Below the pieces are notes generated by a model that ran no database searches, was not told where the DNA came from, and saw only the letters and a program-made list of their open reading frames with translations. A stretch of DNA of 64,000 nt from the NCBI RefSeq assembly GCF_036323735.1, contig NC_086019.1, positions 239,928,602 through 239,992,601 on the forward strand, in the 5' to 3' direction. This stretch comes from Rattus norvegicus (lineage: Eukaryota; Chordata; Mammalia; Rodentia; Muridae). The position numbers and the translations under genes are program-made. This document shows positions 48,669 to 59,152 of this stretch, piece by piece. Positions within the stretch are counted from its first letter, which is position 1. Each line of letters begins with the position of its first letter.

Positions 48669-48696
<28 letters not shown>
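48584..48696 (+). mobile_element. Small structured polyadenylated retrocopy, R-region-like
   Basis: About 89 bases plus a poly-A tail, flanked by perfect 15-bp target duplications (48569-48583 and 48697-48711). It contains an inverted repeat gtcgacac (48584-48591) / gtgtcgac (48614-48621) with the palindrome cctgcgcagg inside (48600-48609). A second pair is ggagatc (48624-48630) / gatctcc (48640-48646). AATAAA follows at 48649-48654, then ccttgcctttgcttattt and A(n). Hairpins, a poly-A signal and a CTTGC/TTGC ending are typical of a retroviral R region, so the likely source is the 3' end of an ERV transcript copied by L1 machinery. The source family is unidentified. Confidence 0.75.
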
Positions 48697-48700
<4 letters not shown>

Positions 48701-48711
48701 AGCAGTGCTTG
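48697..48711. repeat. Target-site copy 2 of 3
   Basis: aagaagcagtgcttg. It is both the right flank of the small insert and the left flank of the L1. Confidence 0.95.
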
Positions 48712-48824
48712 CCAGTATTACAGAACAATCGTGATAAAAACTGCATGGTACTGTACAGAGACAGACAGATAGACCAATGGAATAGAATTGAAGATGCAGA
48801 AATGAACCCACACACCTATATCAC

Positions 48825-50008
48825 TTGATTTTTGACAAAGGAGCCAAAACCATCCAATGGAAAAAAGACAGTATTTTCAGCAAATGGTGCTGGTTCAACT
48901 GGAGGTCAGGATGTAGAAGAATGCAGATCGATCCATGCTTATCACCCTGTACAAAGCTTAAGTCCAAGTGGATCAAGGACCTCCACATCAAACCAGACAC
49001 ACTCAAACTAATAGAAGAGTGAGGAAGCATCTCGAACACATGGGCACTGGAGAAAATTTCCTGAACAAAACACCAATGGCTTATGCTCTAAGATCAAGAA
49101 TTGACAAATGGGATCTCATAAAACTGCAAAGCTTCTGTAAGGCAAAGGACACTGTTGTTAGGACAAAACGGCAACCAACAGATTGGGAAAAGATCTTTAC
49201 CAATCCTACAACTGATAGAGGGTTTATATCCAAAATATACAAAGAACTCAAGAAGTTAGACTGCAGGGAGACAAATAACCCTATTTAAAAAAATGGGGTT
49301 CAGGGGTTGGGGATTTAGCTCAGTGGTAGAGCGCTTGCCTAGGAAGCGCAAGGCCCTGGGTTCGGTCCCCAGCTCTGAAAAAAAAGAAAAAAAAAATGGG
49401 GTTCAGAGCTAAACAAAGAATTCACAGCTGAGGAATGCTGAATGGCTAAGAAACACCTAAAGAAATGTTCAACATCTTTAGTCATAAGGGAAATGCAAAT
49501 CAAAACAACCCTGAGATTTCACCTCACACCAGTGAGAATGGCTAAGATCAAAAACTCAGGTGACAGCAGATGCTGGCGAGGATGTGGAGAAAGAGGAACA
49601 CTCCTCCATTGTTGATGGGATTGCAGACTGATACAACCATTCTGGAAATCAGTCTGGAGGTTCCTCAGAAAATTGGACATTGAACTACCTGAGGACCCAG
49701 CTATACCTCTCTTGGGCATATACCCAAAAGATGCCCCAACATATAAAAAAGACACATGCTCCACTATGTTCATTGCAGCCTTATTTATAATAGCCAGAAG
49801 CTGGAAAGAACCCAGATGCCCTTCAACAGAGGAATGGATACAGAAAATGTGGTACATCTACACAATGGAATACTACTCAGCTATCAAAAACAATGACTTT
49901 ATGAAATTCATAGGCAACTGGAGGGAACTGGAAAATATCATCCGGAGTAAGGTAACCCAATCACAGAAAAACACACATGGTATTCACTCATTGATAAGTG
50001 GCTATTAG
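48825..50008 (+). pseudogene. L1 ORF2 C-terminal remnant, broken
   Basis: Recognisable L1 ORF2p C-terminal segments lie in order: WIKDLHIKPDTLKLIEE (to a stop at about 49020), then in another frame IDKWDLIKLQSFCKAKDTV, the ID insertion, then [17 protein letters not shown], a stop at LLHC/WDC, and finally MYHIYTMEYYSAIKN-like sequence (WYIYTMEYYSAIKNN) to LISGY and stop. At least one frameshift, two stops and the ID insertion make it non-coding. Confidence 0.92.
49304..49389 (+). mobile_element. ID SINE nested in the L1
   Basis: GGAAGCGC head and a short A-rich tail without GAACC. The duplication aaaaaaatggggttcag lies at 49287-49303 and 49390-49406, made from L1 sequence, so the ID insertion is younger than the L1. 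Confidence 0.98.
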
Positions 50009-50737
50009 CCCAAATGCTCGAATTACCCTAGATGCACAGAACACATGAAACTCAAGACAGATGGTCAAAATGCGAATGCTTCAGTCCTTTTAAAAGGGGA
50101 ACAAGAATACCCTTGGGAGGGGATAGGGAGGCAAAGATCAAAACAGAGGCAGAAGGAACACCCATTCAGAGCCTGCCCCACATGTGGCCCATACATATAC
50201 AGCCACCAAACTAGATAAGATGGATGAAGCAAAGAAGTGCAGGTTGACAGGAACCAGATGTAGATCTCTCCTGAGAGACACAGCCAGAATACAGCAAATA
50301 CAGAGGCGAATGCCAGCAGCAAACCACTGAACTGAGAAATGACCCCCGTTGAAGGAATCAGAGAAAGGACTGGAAGAGCTTGAAGGGGCTCGAGACCCCA
50401 TATGAACAACAATGCCAAGCAACCAGAGCTTCCAGGGACTAAGCCACTACCTAAAGACTATACATGGACTGACCCTGGACTCTGACCTCATAGGTAGCAA
50501 TGAATATCCTAGTAAGAGCACCAGTGGAAGGGGAAGCCCTTGGTCCTCCCAAGACTGAACTCCCAGTGAACGTGATTGTTGGGGGGAGGGTGGTAATGCG
50601 GGGAGGATGAGAAGGGGAACACCCATAGAGAAGGGGAGGGGGAGGGGTTGGGGGATGTTGGCCCGGAAACCGGGAAGGGGAATAGCAATCGAAATGTAAA
50701 TATATACTCAAGTTAATAAAGATGGAAAAAAAAAAAA

Positions 50738-50750
50738 AAGCAGTGCTTGC
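50738..50750. repeat. Target-site copy 3 of 3
   Basis: aagcagtgcttgc directly after the L1 poly-A tail, continuing into unique aagataactg. Confidence 0.93.
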
Positions 50751-51459
50751 AAGATAACTGTTTATAATAATATGAATGCCTCACAATGCTCCACGACACA
50801 GATATTTCAGTAATTATGTTCAATGAAATAGACTACAGACTGCATGTTGCTTACAGGAGACACACTTAAATAGCCTTGATTTGGAATAGTAACAAGATAG
50901 GAAAAGACATGCAAATACTAACAAAACAAACAAACAAAAAAAAAACCCCACTGGATTATCAGGGCATAGTGGCTCACTCCTATAGTCCTAGGATTTAGAT
51001 TAAGTTTCAGATATGCTTGGGCGAGACCCCACCTTAGAAGGGGAAGAGAGGGAGAGAAGACAGGAAGAGAACAAAAATAAAGACACATCTATGTTTCCAA
51101 GGCATATTCTTACATAAGCCTAGGTTGGCTTGGAACTTAAAATGTATCTGAAGATACCTTGAACTTCTGACACCCCTATCCTCAAGTGCTAGTCCCACAA
51201 GGCATGTACCACCACACTTGGATTGGACAAGGCATTTTTTTTAGGAAGTTAATGTACAACTGACAATTTACATTTCAAAAACAGAACAACCACATGTCAA
51301 ATACATAAAGCCTGGGCTCTCATCTAGAAATAGAGCATCTGCCAAGCCTGTGAAAGAGCCCATATTTCTCCTAGACTCAAAACAATAATATAGGAAGACT
51401 CAACAACATGTGACATTAGTTTTGGTGATTGATAGCTTTTAAAAGCATAAACTCTTTTA

Positions 51460-51548
51460 TTTTTTTTTTTCCTTTTCTTTTTTTCGGAGCTGGGGGCCGA
51501 ACCCAGGACCTTGCAAGCGCTCTACCACTGAGCTAAATCCCCAACCCC
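51460..51548 (-). mobile_element. ID SINE, slightly deleted
   Basis: Reversed ID with ggaccttgcaagcgctctac; the region between cttgcg and gcaagcgc is shortened. The duplication gcataaactctttta lies at 51445-51459 and 51549-51563. Confidence 0.97.
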
Positions 51549-51582
51549 GCATAAACTCTTTTAAAAGGGGATAGTGTTTCAG

Positions 51583-51755
51583 GGCAGTGGTGGCACAAGC
51601 CTTCAATCCTAGCACTCCAGAGGCAGAGGCAGAGGCGGAGGCAGATGGATCTCCATGAGTTTGAGTTCAAGGCCAGCCTGGTCTTACAGAGAGAAAGAAA
51701 GTTCCAGAGACAGGATTGTGCAGAGAAACATTGTCTCTCTCAAAAAAAAAAAGGA
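51583..51755 (+). mobile_element. B1 SINE
   Basis: Head ggcagtggtggcacaagcct, cagaggcagaggcagaggcg, 'gagttcaaggccagcctggt', ending in ctctctcaaaaaaaaaa. Confidence 0.92.
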
Positions 51756-51778
51756 TATTGTTAAGAAAAACTATAGAC

Positions 51779-51975
51779 GGGGCTGGAGAGATGGCTCAGC
51801 GGTTAAGAGCACCCGACTGCTCTTCCAGAGGTCATGAGTTCAATTCCCAGCAACCACATGGTGGCTCACAACCATCTGTAAAGAGATCTGATGCCCTCTT
51901 CTGGTGTATCTGAAGACAGCTACAGTGTACTTATATATAATAAATAAATCTTTAAAAAAAAAAAAAAAAAAAAAA
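51779..51975 (+). mobile_element. B2 SINE, young
   Basis: Near-consensus B2 with a long A tail. The duplication aagaaaaactatagac lies at 51763-51778 and 51976-51991. Confidence 0.97.
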
Positions 51976-52714
51976 AAGAAAAACTATAGACTAGAAAAAG
52001 ATATTTGCAAAACATGTACCTAACAGAACTTCTATTCAAAACAAACATGCACTTGTACCCAAAAAATAAGCCAACGACTTAACTTTAAAAGAGGGCAAGG
52101 CCTGAAGACTTGACCCAGAAGTTCTGTCGATGGTAATTAAGCATGAGTGTGGGTGTACGTGTCTGTGTATGTACATACCCAAGATTTTGGTTTCATTTTA
52201 AGGTAGAGTCTCCTCCTGTAGCCCAGGGCAGCCTTGAATTCACCCAAACTGAGTCTCAGCTTCTTAAGTCCTGGGGTTACTGTGGTGAACCACCATGCCT
52301 GGGAAGCTTAGGCTTTTTTAAAATAAGCAGGTATGTAAATTGTTTCAATAGGAGAAAAAGAATAAATAGCTTCAAATACTTAGAAGAGGAAGAAAACTTC
52401 TAAGAGGGCAGGAGATTATCTACCAGAGTGCTAAACAAAAAGGACAAGAGTATGTAACAGAAATGAATGTGACTATATTAGTTTTCATAATAAATGAAAA
52501 TTAGATACTTTCCGGTTAACGGGAGTTATTTTTAAGTTTAAAAAAAAAAAAATCCAGCTATAACCTTTTTGTTCAAGATATACACCAAAAACTCAAAATG
52601 AGTTGAAAGAGTAAACTGACGAAAATATCCACACAAATCAAAAGATACTATGTACCTTTTTCTGTTTATAGATGCATTTCAAACAATCTACTCTTAAGTG
52701 TATGTGTATGTACG

Positions 52715-52977
52715 TGTGACACACACACACACATAGCACACACACACAGACGCCACACACACACACACACACCACACACACACACATATACACACACACC
52801 ACACACACTACACACACCACACACACCACACACACAGACATACACACACACCACACACACACACACCACACACACACAGAGAGACACCACACACACACAC
52901 ACCACACACACAGACAAATACATACACATCACACACACCACACACATATACACACACACCACACACCACACACACCA

Positions 52978-53032
<55 letters not shown>
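52715..53032. repeat. CA/CACACC compound microsatellite
   Basis: About 320 bases, with CACACC blocks in the middle and a pure CA run near 52985-53030. Structure resembles 5872-6328. Confidence 0.97.
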
Positions 53033-53037
<5 letters not shown>

Positions 53038-53326
53038 TGGGTGCCGACCGATGCCAAAAGAATTCATCAGATCTCCTGGAATTAAAATTACAGCCAAGGT
53101 GTACCCTGAGAACCAAACCTAGGTCCTCTAAAAAGCAGCACCCACTCTTAATAGTTAAACCAACACCCAAGCTTTTTTTTAATCTTTGAACCAGTTTTTG
53201 TTTCCTTTTGTTTTCAGTACTAGAGACTGAATTACAGCCTTGCATATGCTAAGTAAGCACTCCTTTACAATACTAAATCCCTGGATTTTATTTAGTCTAT
53301 CATACTACATAAAATTACATAATTTG

Positions 53327-53434
53327 GGGGCTGGGGATTTAGCTCAGTGGTAGAGCGCTTACCTAGGAAGCGCAAGGCCCTGGGTTCGGTCCCCAGCTCC
53401 GAAAAAAAAGAACCAAAAAAAAAAAAAAAAAAAA
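53327..53434 (+). mobile_element. ID SINE (GGAAGCGC/GAACC type)
   Basis: Head with ttacctaggaagcgc and tail aaaaaaaagaacc plus A(n). The duplication aaaattacataatttg lies at 53311-53326 and 53435-53450. Confidence 0.98.
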
Positions 53435-53512
53435 AAAATTACATAATTTGGCAATAATAAATTGCATGTAAAAAGCTTTAATAATTAAATAATATAAGAA
53501 TTTTTTTAGGCC

Positions 53513-53640
53513 AGGTGTGATGGTGCATGCCTTTAATCACAGCAGAGGTTGGAAGATCTCTTGTAAATTCAATCAAGACCAATTTGGTCTACAAAGTAAG
53601 TTCCAGGATAGCCAGAGAAACTGTCTCAAAAGAAAGAAAA
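53513..53640 (+). mobile_element. B1-like SINE
   Basis: 'aggtgtgatggtgcatgcct', 'tttaatcacagcagaggttg' and 'agagaaactgtctcaaaaga'. Confidence 0.75.
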
Positions 53641-53649
53641 GATGTTTTT

Positions 53650-53852
53650 AATTAAAGATTTTAAGATTTACTTATATTTTTTGTTTATGTGTGTATGCCA
53701 CATGTGTGGGTACCTATAAAAAGTGTGTTGGATTTCCTGTATCTAGAGTTACAGACAGCTGTAAGACACCTGACAGGGATGCTGGGTCAAACTTAGGTCC
53801 TCTAGAGGGCTAGCAAGTGCTCTTAACCAGTGGGTCATCTCTACAACCCCAT
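53650..53852 (-). mobile_element. B3-type SINE, old
   Basis: Reversed tail 'aaagattttaagatttactt', 'gtgtgtatgccacatgtgtg', 'ggtcctctagagggctagca', ending in gggtcatctctacaacccc. Confidence 0.7.
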
Positions 53853-54315
53853 AATAATACATTTTACCAAGAACAAAACATTGATAAGCCACAAAATTTG
53901 GAGTACACTAAAACTCAGGGTGTAAAAGGTAAAATGGGGGGTGGGGAGGGAAAAAAAACCAAAACAGGTAAAATGGGTGTCTGGTGATCTGCAGAGTAAG
54001 TTTCAGGATAGCAAGGACTACACAAAGAAACCCTGTCTCTGAAAAAACAAACAAAACAAACAAAGGTAGGAGTCTTTTTTTTTTTCTAAGTTGATTATCC
54101 AAATTGGGGAATAAAAATTAAATTAAATTCCTAACTCACATTATATGTTTAAAAAGAGAGAGACAATTAGCCTCCCCAGTTCTGGGACTACAGGCATTCA
54201 CCCTGCCCTCCCTCAGTTTACTGTAATACTTTCAAGGATAAGTAATCCCAAGGTTAAAGATATTCAGCGTCTATATTTATCAAAGACAATCATGTGCATT
54301 AGAAAATATTCACAG

Positions 54316-54503
54316 GCCGGAGAGATGGCTCAAGCGGTTAAGAGCACTGACTGCTCTTCCAGAGGTCCTGAGTTCAAATTCCAGCAACCGCATGGTGGCT
54401 CACAACCACCTGTAATGGGATCTGATGCCCTCTTCTGGTGTCTGAAGACAGCGACAGTGTACTCATATATAATAAATGAATAAATCTTTAAAAAAAAAAA
54501 AGA
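54316..54503 (+). mobile_element. B2 SINE
   Basis: Head ggccggagagatggctcaag, full body and tail, with imperfect flanking similarity agaaaatattcacag/agaaaatatccacat. Confidence 0.94.
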
Positions 54504-54786
54504 AAATATCCACATGTGTAAGACTACAACATATATACTACTTGAAACTGAGAAAAGACATCCATCAATCAAGAGAGTAAACAAACTATGGCCCAATTTA
54601 CATCATGGAAATTACACACAGCATATTAGAATCTATCTTTTGTGGCTAGCATGGCTCAGAGGTAAAGACTACAACTGCAGAGGCCTGGTGGTGTGAGTTT
54701 GATCCTCTGGGCCTGTGTAAATGGAAGAACCAACTCTACCAGCTAGCCTCAGACTTCCACATGGCACAGTTAAAAAGAACAATCTT

Positions 54787-54970
54787 GGGTTGGAGAGATG
54801 GCTCAGCAGTTATGAGCATTTGACTGCTCCTCTAGAAGTCTTCCACAGGTTTCAATCCCCGGCAACCACATGGTGGCTCACAACAATCTGTAATGGGATC
54901 TGATTACTAATATGCCTGAGGACAGCATACTCATATACATAAAATACATGAATAAATCTTTAAAAAAAAA
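54787..54970 (+). mobile_element. B2 SINE
   Basis: Head gggttggagagatggctcag, with a body lacking the 'gatgccctcttctgg' piece. An ID element lies just beyond its A tail. Confidence 0.92.
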
Positions 54971-54977
54971 ACAAGTC

Positions 54978-55066
54978 GGGGTTGGGGATTTAGCTCAGTG
55001 GTAGAGCACTTGCCTAGCAAGCACAAGGCCCTGGGTTCGGTCTCCAGCTCAGAAAAAAAAAAAAAA
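54978..55066 (+). mobile_element. ID SINE inserted at a B2 tail
   Basis: GCAAGCAC variant, ggtctccagctcag, poly-A tail. The duplication aaaaaaacaagtc lies near 54965-54977 and 55067-55079. It ends 90 bases from the Atad1 Walker-motif exon. Confidence 0.95.
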
Positions 55067-55156
55067 AAAAAAACAAGTCTTCTAGTTTATCACTGATGTT
55101 GATAAACACAGCACCTTTAAATGGCTTTCTAAGTGCTTACATAGGAAACAGCGTAC

Positions 55157-55357
55157 CTATTTCATCGATAAATATGATAGACGGCTGTAGCTTTATGGCC
55201 AGGGAGAAGACAGCAGCAGCCAGTTTCTGAGATTCTCCATACCACTTATCTGTCAGTGTGGAAGGCTGAAGGTTAATAAATCGACAGCCCGCTTCTTTGG
55301 CTGTCGCTTTGGCAATTAATGTTTTCCCACAGCCCGGAGGTCCATACAGGAGAACAC
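55157..55357 (-). CDS. Atad1: Atad1 exon: Walker A, pore loop 1, Walker B
   Basis: ATAD1 is an AAA+ ATPase anchored in the outer mitochondrial and peroxisomal membranes. It forms a hexamer that pulls out mislocalised tail-anchored proteins; in neurons (as Thorase) it helps disassemble AMPA-receptor/GRIP1 complexes. This exon carries its catalytic core: [13 protein letters not shown] (Walker A; Lys139 by human numbering), TDKWYGES (pore loop 1 with the substrate-gripping aromatics W166/Y167) and PSIIFIDEI (Walker B, catalytic Glu193). The - strand acceptor is ctttgatttccag and the donor gtacgc; it begins in phase 1 and ends with G of the next Asp. Length is 201 nt (2 + 66 codons + 1). All catalytic residues are intact. 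Confidence 0.99.
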
Positions 55358-56039
55358 CTGGAAATCAAAGTGATTTTATTAATGGCTTTAGTTTACATGC
55401 TAATCAACATAGAACTAATTTCATAGACAATAGAAATTTCTCAGTATCAATTCCTCTATTAATAGTAGAAATGCCTTCCATGTTCACAAGCTGGGCTCTG
55501 TAGCATCCTGATAATAAACCTCTGGGTAAAAGGCAATTTCCAAACAGACTGTGGCAAACACATTTGCTCAGACTTACATCTCGGCAAAAAGACATGTCTT
55601 TCCCCAGATATTTATCTTCTCTAAAAAGGAAGTTTAAGTCAGTGTCATTTTAATTTATAACGGATAAAATTATGTTATCCCCTTTAATCCTTATTGATAG
55701 CAACCTGCCCCTAAATACAAAATAAGGTGGTTAATATTTTAACATATCAAGAGACCTTAACAGGTTAAAGTCTTAAACATTTGGCAATTATTACTGTTTC
55801 TCAGTTAAACGGGGTAGCATTTTCTGAATCATCCTTAAAATTATGGACCTAGTCATAAATTATCTATAGCCAGGTTTGGGATTTTAATCCAGTCTTAAAT
55901 ACTTAAGTTAAATCTCAGTTTTTCTCATGCAATACTTGAGAAATGACAACATATATAGGTGGTACATGATGAGATAAACTGAAAGCTTTTTGGAAGTATC
56001 CATTACTGTCTCAAAACATAACAAAAGTTTACTTCAAAA

Positions 56040-56170
56040 CTAAGTGGGTGGTGGTGGCTCATGCCTTTAATCCCAGTGAACAGAAGACAGAGGCAGATGG
56101 CTCTCTGAGTTCAAATCTGGGCAGGTCTACAGAGCTGGTTCCATGATAATACATCTTGTCTGGAAAAAAC
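56040..56170 (+). mobile_element. B1 SINE
   Basis: 'gtgggtggtggtggctcatg', 'cctttaatcccagtgaacag', 'gaggcagatggctctctgag'. Confidence 0.85.
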
Positions 56171-56358
56171 AAAAAATAAAATCAAAGCAACAGAAAAATA
56201 TCTGTGATACATTTTCCCTTCAAAAATACTTTAAATATTTTTAAGAGAAAAATTCGAAGCTGTTTCCACAATATTAACACAATTTTGTTATCTAACTTTT
56301 CCTTAAAGTGTCTGCATATTTTCCCACTGGTTTTAAATTTTTTTAAGACTTAAAGTAA

Positions 56359-56536
56359 GGTCTGGAGAGATGGCTCAGTGGTTAGGAGCACTCACTGCTC
56401 TTCCAGAGGTCCTGAGTTCAATTCCCAGCAACCACATGGTGGCTCACAATCATCTGTAATGAGATCTGACGCCCTCTTCTGGTGTGTTTGAAGACAGTGT
56501 ACTTATATATAATAAATAAATCTTTAAAAAAAGAAA
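56359..56536 (+). mobile_element. B2 SINE
   Basis: Head ggtctggagagatggctcag; duplication aagacttaaagtaa at 56345-56358 and 56537-56550. Confidence 0.96.
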
Positions 56537-56573
56537 AAGACTTAAAGTAATATTCATGAATCCAAGTTTATTC

Positions 56574-56679
56574 TTTTTTTTTTTCTTTTCTTTTTTCTTT
56601 TTTTTGGAGCTGGGGACCGAACTCAGGGCCTTGCGCTTGCTAGGCAAGCGCTCTACCACTGAGCTAAATCCCCAACCCC
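56574..56679 (-). mobile_element. ID SINE (GCAAGCGC type)
   Basis: Reversed ID with a T-rich tail, ttgcgcttgctaggcaagcg and agctaaatccccaacccc. The flanking word aagtttattc occurs on both sides (56564-56573 and 56680-56689). Confidence 0.96.
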
Positions 56680-57174
56680 AAGTTTATTCATTTTAAACTA
56701 AGCTTTCTAAAACGCCAATTTTAAAATTTAAATCTGTAAGCTTTGTCGTTACCATATTTCAAGCAATTTTTTATCAAAAGGCCTCCCGTGCTCTGTAGAC
56801 TAAGCTGGCCTCACATTCTCTCTCCTCCTGCCTGTCAGTGCTCCACAGTGCCGAGACCACAGGCACCGGCAACCATGCCTGCCTCTTCTCTGCAATTTTT
56901 AACTAGTCCATTTAGGTGCTTAAAATGTCTGTTGACTTGTTTTGTAGGGCAGCCATGTAAACCAGTAAAGAATAGTAATGCAATGCCACTTCGCCTAAAG
57001 CTGAGAATACACCTGGAATCACACTCTAATGTGGAATGCACAGCTAAGTAGTAGCAATCTTTTGCATATCTGAGTTTCTAGAACAAAGTACTGATACAAA
57101 AACCCCAGGAGTTTACACTTTCGGGTACACCATACTTTACAAACACACATTAGTACTTTAAAAATCTGATTTGC

Positions 57175-57270
57175 GGGGTTGGGGATTTAGCTCAGTGTAG
57201 AGCGCTTGCCTAGCAAGCACAAGGCCCTGGGTTCAGTCCTCAGCTCCAAAAAAAAAAAAAAAAAAAAAAA
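57175..57270 (+). mobile_element. ID SINE, first half of an ID+B2 pair
   Basis: ggggttggggatttagctca head with one base missing (cagtgtagagcg), the GCAAGCAC variant, ggttcagtcctcagctcc and a poly-A run. The word aaaaatctgatttgc is at 57160-57174, but its partner lies beyond the adjoining B2, at 57456-57470. Confidence 0.95.
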
Positions 57271-57455
57271 GGGGCTGGAGAGATGGCTCAGCGGTTAAGA
57301 GCACCCGACTGCTCTTCCAGAGGTCATGAGTTCAATTCCCAGCAACCACATGGTGGCTCACAACCATCTGTAAAGCGATCCGATGCCCTCTTCTGGTGTA
57401 TCTGAAGACAGCTACAGTGTACTTATATATAATAAATAAATCTTAAAAAAAAAAA
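57271..57455 (+). mobile_element. B2 SINE, second half of an ID+B2 pair
   Basis: A near-consensus B2 (ggggctggagagatggctca) that starts directly at the end of the ID poly-A run and ends in its own A tail at 57455. Confidence 0.95.
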
Positions 57456-59031
57456 AAAAATCTGATTTGCTTCAAAGAATTCATTTATCACTTTGAATAT
57501 TTTATTTACCCTTGTGGTGTAGTTGTGCTAACTTTTAGCAGATTAAGATTCTCCAATCATTCCTCCTCACAGGTTACAAACAGTATTCTTAACCATGTAG
57601 TTACTAGTGTCTAAGGATTAAGTATTCAATTAGCTTGTAAGTGTCCTAATCTTCTGGTAGATGAGCTATGACAGATAGGCGCACGAGAGAGATGCCAATG
57701 GCACGTTCATGACCAGGGCTGTTGGGTCTCACAGTAGGACCCGAGTGCGATCTTTGGAATGAATTCCCCACTGCTTGTCTTATGCTCTGCTCCTGTGGGT
57801 AAGTTTTCACCAACACTCTAACCATCTCCTCATATTAGCAGTACCTTTCTGTACTGCTGTTTAAGTGGTCTCCACGAGTGTTAATATGTATATTAGGTAA
57901 GAAGTCAATAGTTCTGGAAGCTAATATAATACACTGTACAAATTTCTCAAGTCTCTTGTACTAATCTGTCACTTTCATAACAGGTGCAAGAAATCAAAAA
58001 TGTTTCATTTTATAAAATCTTAAAAATTCACACCTCCTTTAAAATTAATCTCTGTGCCTTTTTCACTCTGACCCTGGAATCATAAGCATGTCATACCTCA
58101 TCTAGCTATATTCAAATAGGATCAGCTAAGATGGGTGTTTTTTAAAGACTTTACATAGTTGTTACAAGTAACTAGAAAAGTTACTACAAATAACTATGGA
58201 ATGACACATGCATGGACAAACAAATTCAAAGCTGAGACAATATCAGTACTGAGGAAGACACTGTCTTACAAGTGACTAACTTAAATTCCTGATTTTTCTA
58301 TGACTGTGCCTAGCCCTGCAGTCCAGACTAGCCTTGACCTCAAAACCCTCCTATCTCAGCCTCCCAAGTGCTGGGATAACAGGTATTGAGATACCACACC
58401 CAATTCAACTTTTCTTTCTGAAAGTTTTCTTGTTACATTATTTGAATTACCTTTAATAGGGTTTAAGCATAATTAAGGTTTGCATGGATAAGAATAGAAG
58501 AATTTAAAGATGCAGTCAAAAGGACTTGCGTTAACTGATGCAGTTTCCAAAGTGGAATTACTGAGTAGTGTTTAGTGTCCAGTTCAATATTTCCAGCTCA
58601 CTCTTGCAAATGTTGTAAGTCATTAACATCTAAAATTAAACTGTTAGGAGGAAAAATAAAATCTCTAGAGTTGTGAACCTACAAAATGTTGGCTTTGCTT
58701 GAAAATAAAGCCAAAAGAAAATTATGATTTTTTTAAAAAATTTGAGACCTAATTTTCCATATTTCAACTTACTTGTAAGAAGTCAACAAGCATTTCAAAT
58801 AAAGGATTATTGTACAGTAGAATTCACCAAGATTTCAGAAGTGGAAGAATGAGTAAATATTTAAACTTCTTTATGTCTCAGAAAAAAAAGTTCTTCATGA
58901 AACATTTCACTGAACCTTGGCGTTCTACTAAGAACCTGATTTCATGGAAAACAGTTCCTAAAGGCAGAAAAAAAAAACCTCAATGTTTTTTACCCTCTTA
59001 ATGCTCAGGCAAATACATATACTAAACATAC

Positions 59032-59152
59032 CTTTGGGAGGCTGCAGAAGTCTGGAATTCTCAAACAAATGCTTCTTTTTGATAGGTAGGATGACTGTGT
59101 CTTTCAGATCTGTAATAACATCATCTAAACCTGCTATATCACTCCAAGTAAC
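59032..59152 (-). CDS. Atad1: Atad1 exon: start of AAA+ domain
   Basis: Begins GTT ACT TGG AGT after the - strand acceptor ttttttgccag and encodes VTWSDIAGLDDVITDLKDTV, then ILPIKKKHLFENSRLLQPPK, ending with one G before gtatgt (phase 1). Length is 121 nt. WSDIAGLDDVITDLKDTVILP is the N-terminal signature of Msp1/katanin-like AAA+ domains. Residues are about 88-127 on human numbering. Confidence 0.98.

Larger units (their letters stand above)
48712..50737 (+). mobile_element. 5'-truncated L1 (rat), ORF2 3' end plus 3'UTR
   Basis: About 2.0 kb: an ORF2 C-terminal remnant (to the stop near 50006-50008), a 3'UTR with a G-rich tract (50579-50660), cccggaaaccgggaagggga, AATAAA at 50715-50720 and a poly-A tail. 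It is 5'-truncated. The target copies are 48697-48711 and 50738-50750. An ID element interrupts it at 49304-49389. It is antisense to Atad1. Confidence 0.96.
47022..55156 (-). other. Atad1: Atad1 intron, 8.1 kb, retroposon-rich
   Basis: Bounded by gtacgc (donor) and cattttcttttag. More than half is repeat: a B2, the double insertion at 48569-50750, four IDs (one inside the L1), two B1-like, three further B2 and a large CA repeat. The stretches 47470-48540, 50760-51430 and 52020-52690 are mostly unclassified, with worn B1-like traces at 48247-48370 and 51070-51235. Confidence 0.85.
55358..59031 (-). other. Atad1: Atad1 intron, 3.7 kb
   Basis: Donor gtatgt, acceptor ctttgatttccag. It holds a B1, a B2, two IDs and a B2 joined to one of them. 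The stretches 55360-56030 and 57480-58290 look unique; 58300-58410 is a worn reversed B1 (gcctcccaagtgctgggata). Confidence 0.85.

Noticed and set aside
48825..50008. Functional L1 ORF2 or a coding retrogene
   Set aside because: Frameshift, internal stops and an ID insertion; only the C-terminal part is present.
50065..50711. Several 60-117-residue frames in the L1 3'UTR
   Set aside because: They are antisense or 3'UTR frames of L1 with no protein similarity.
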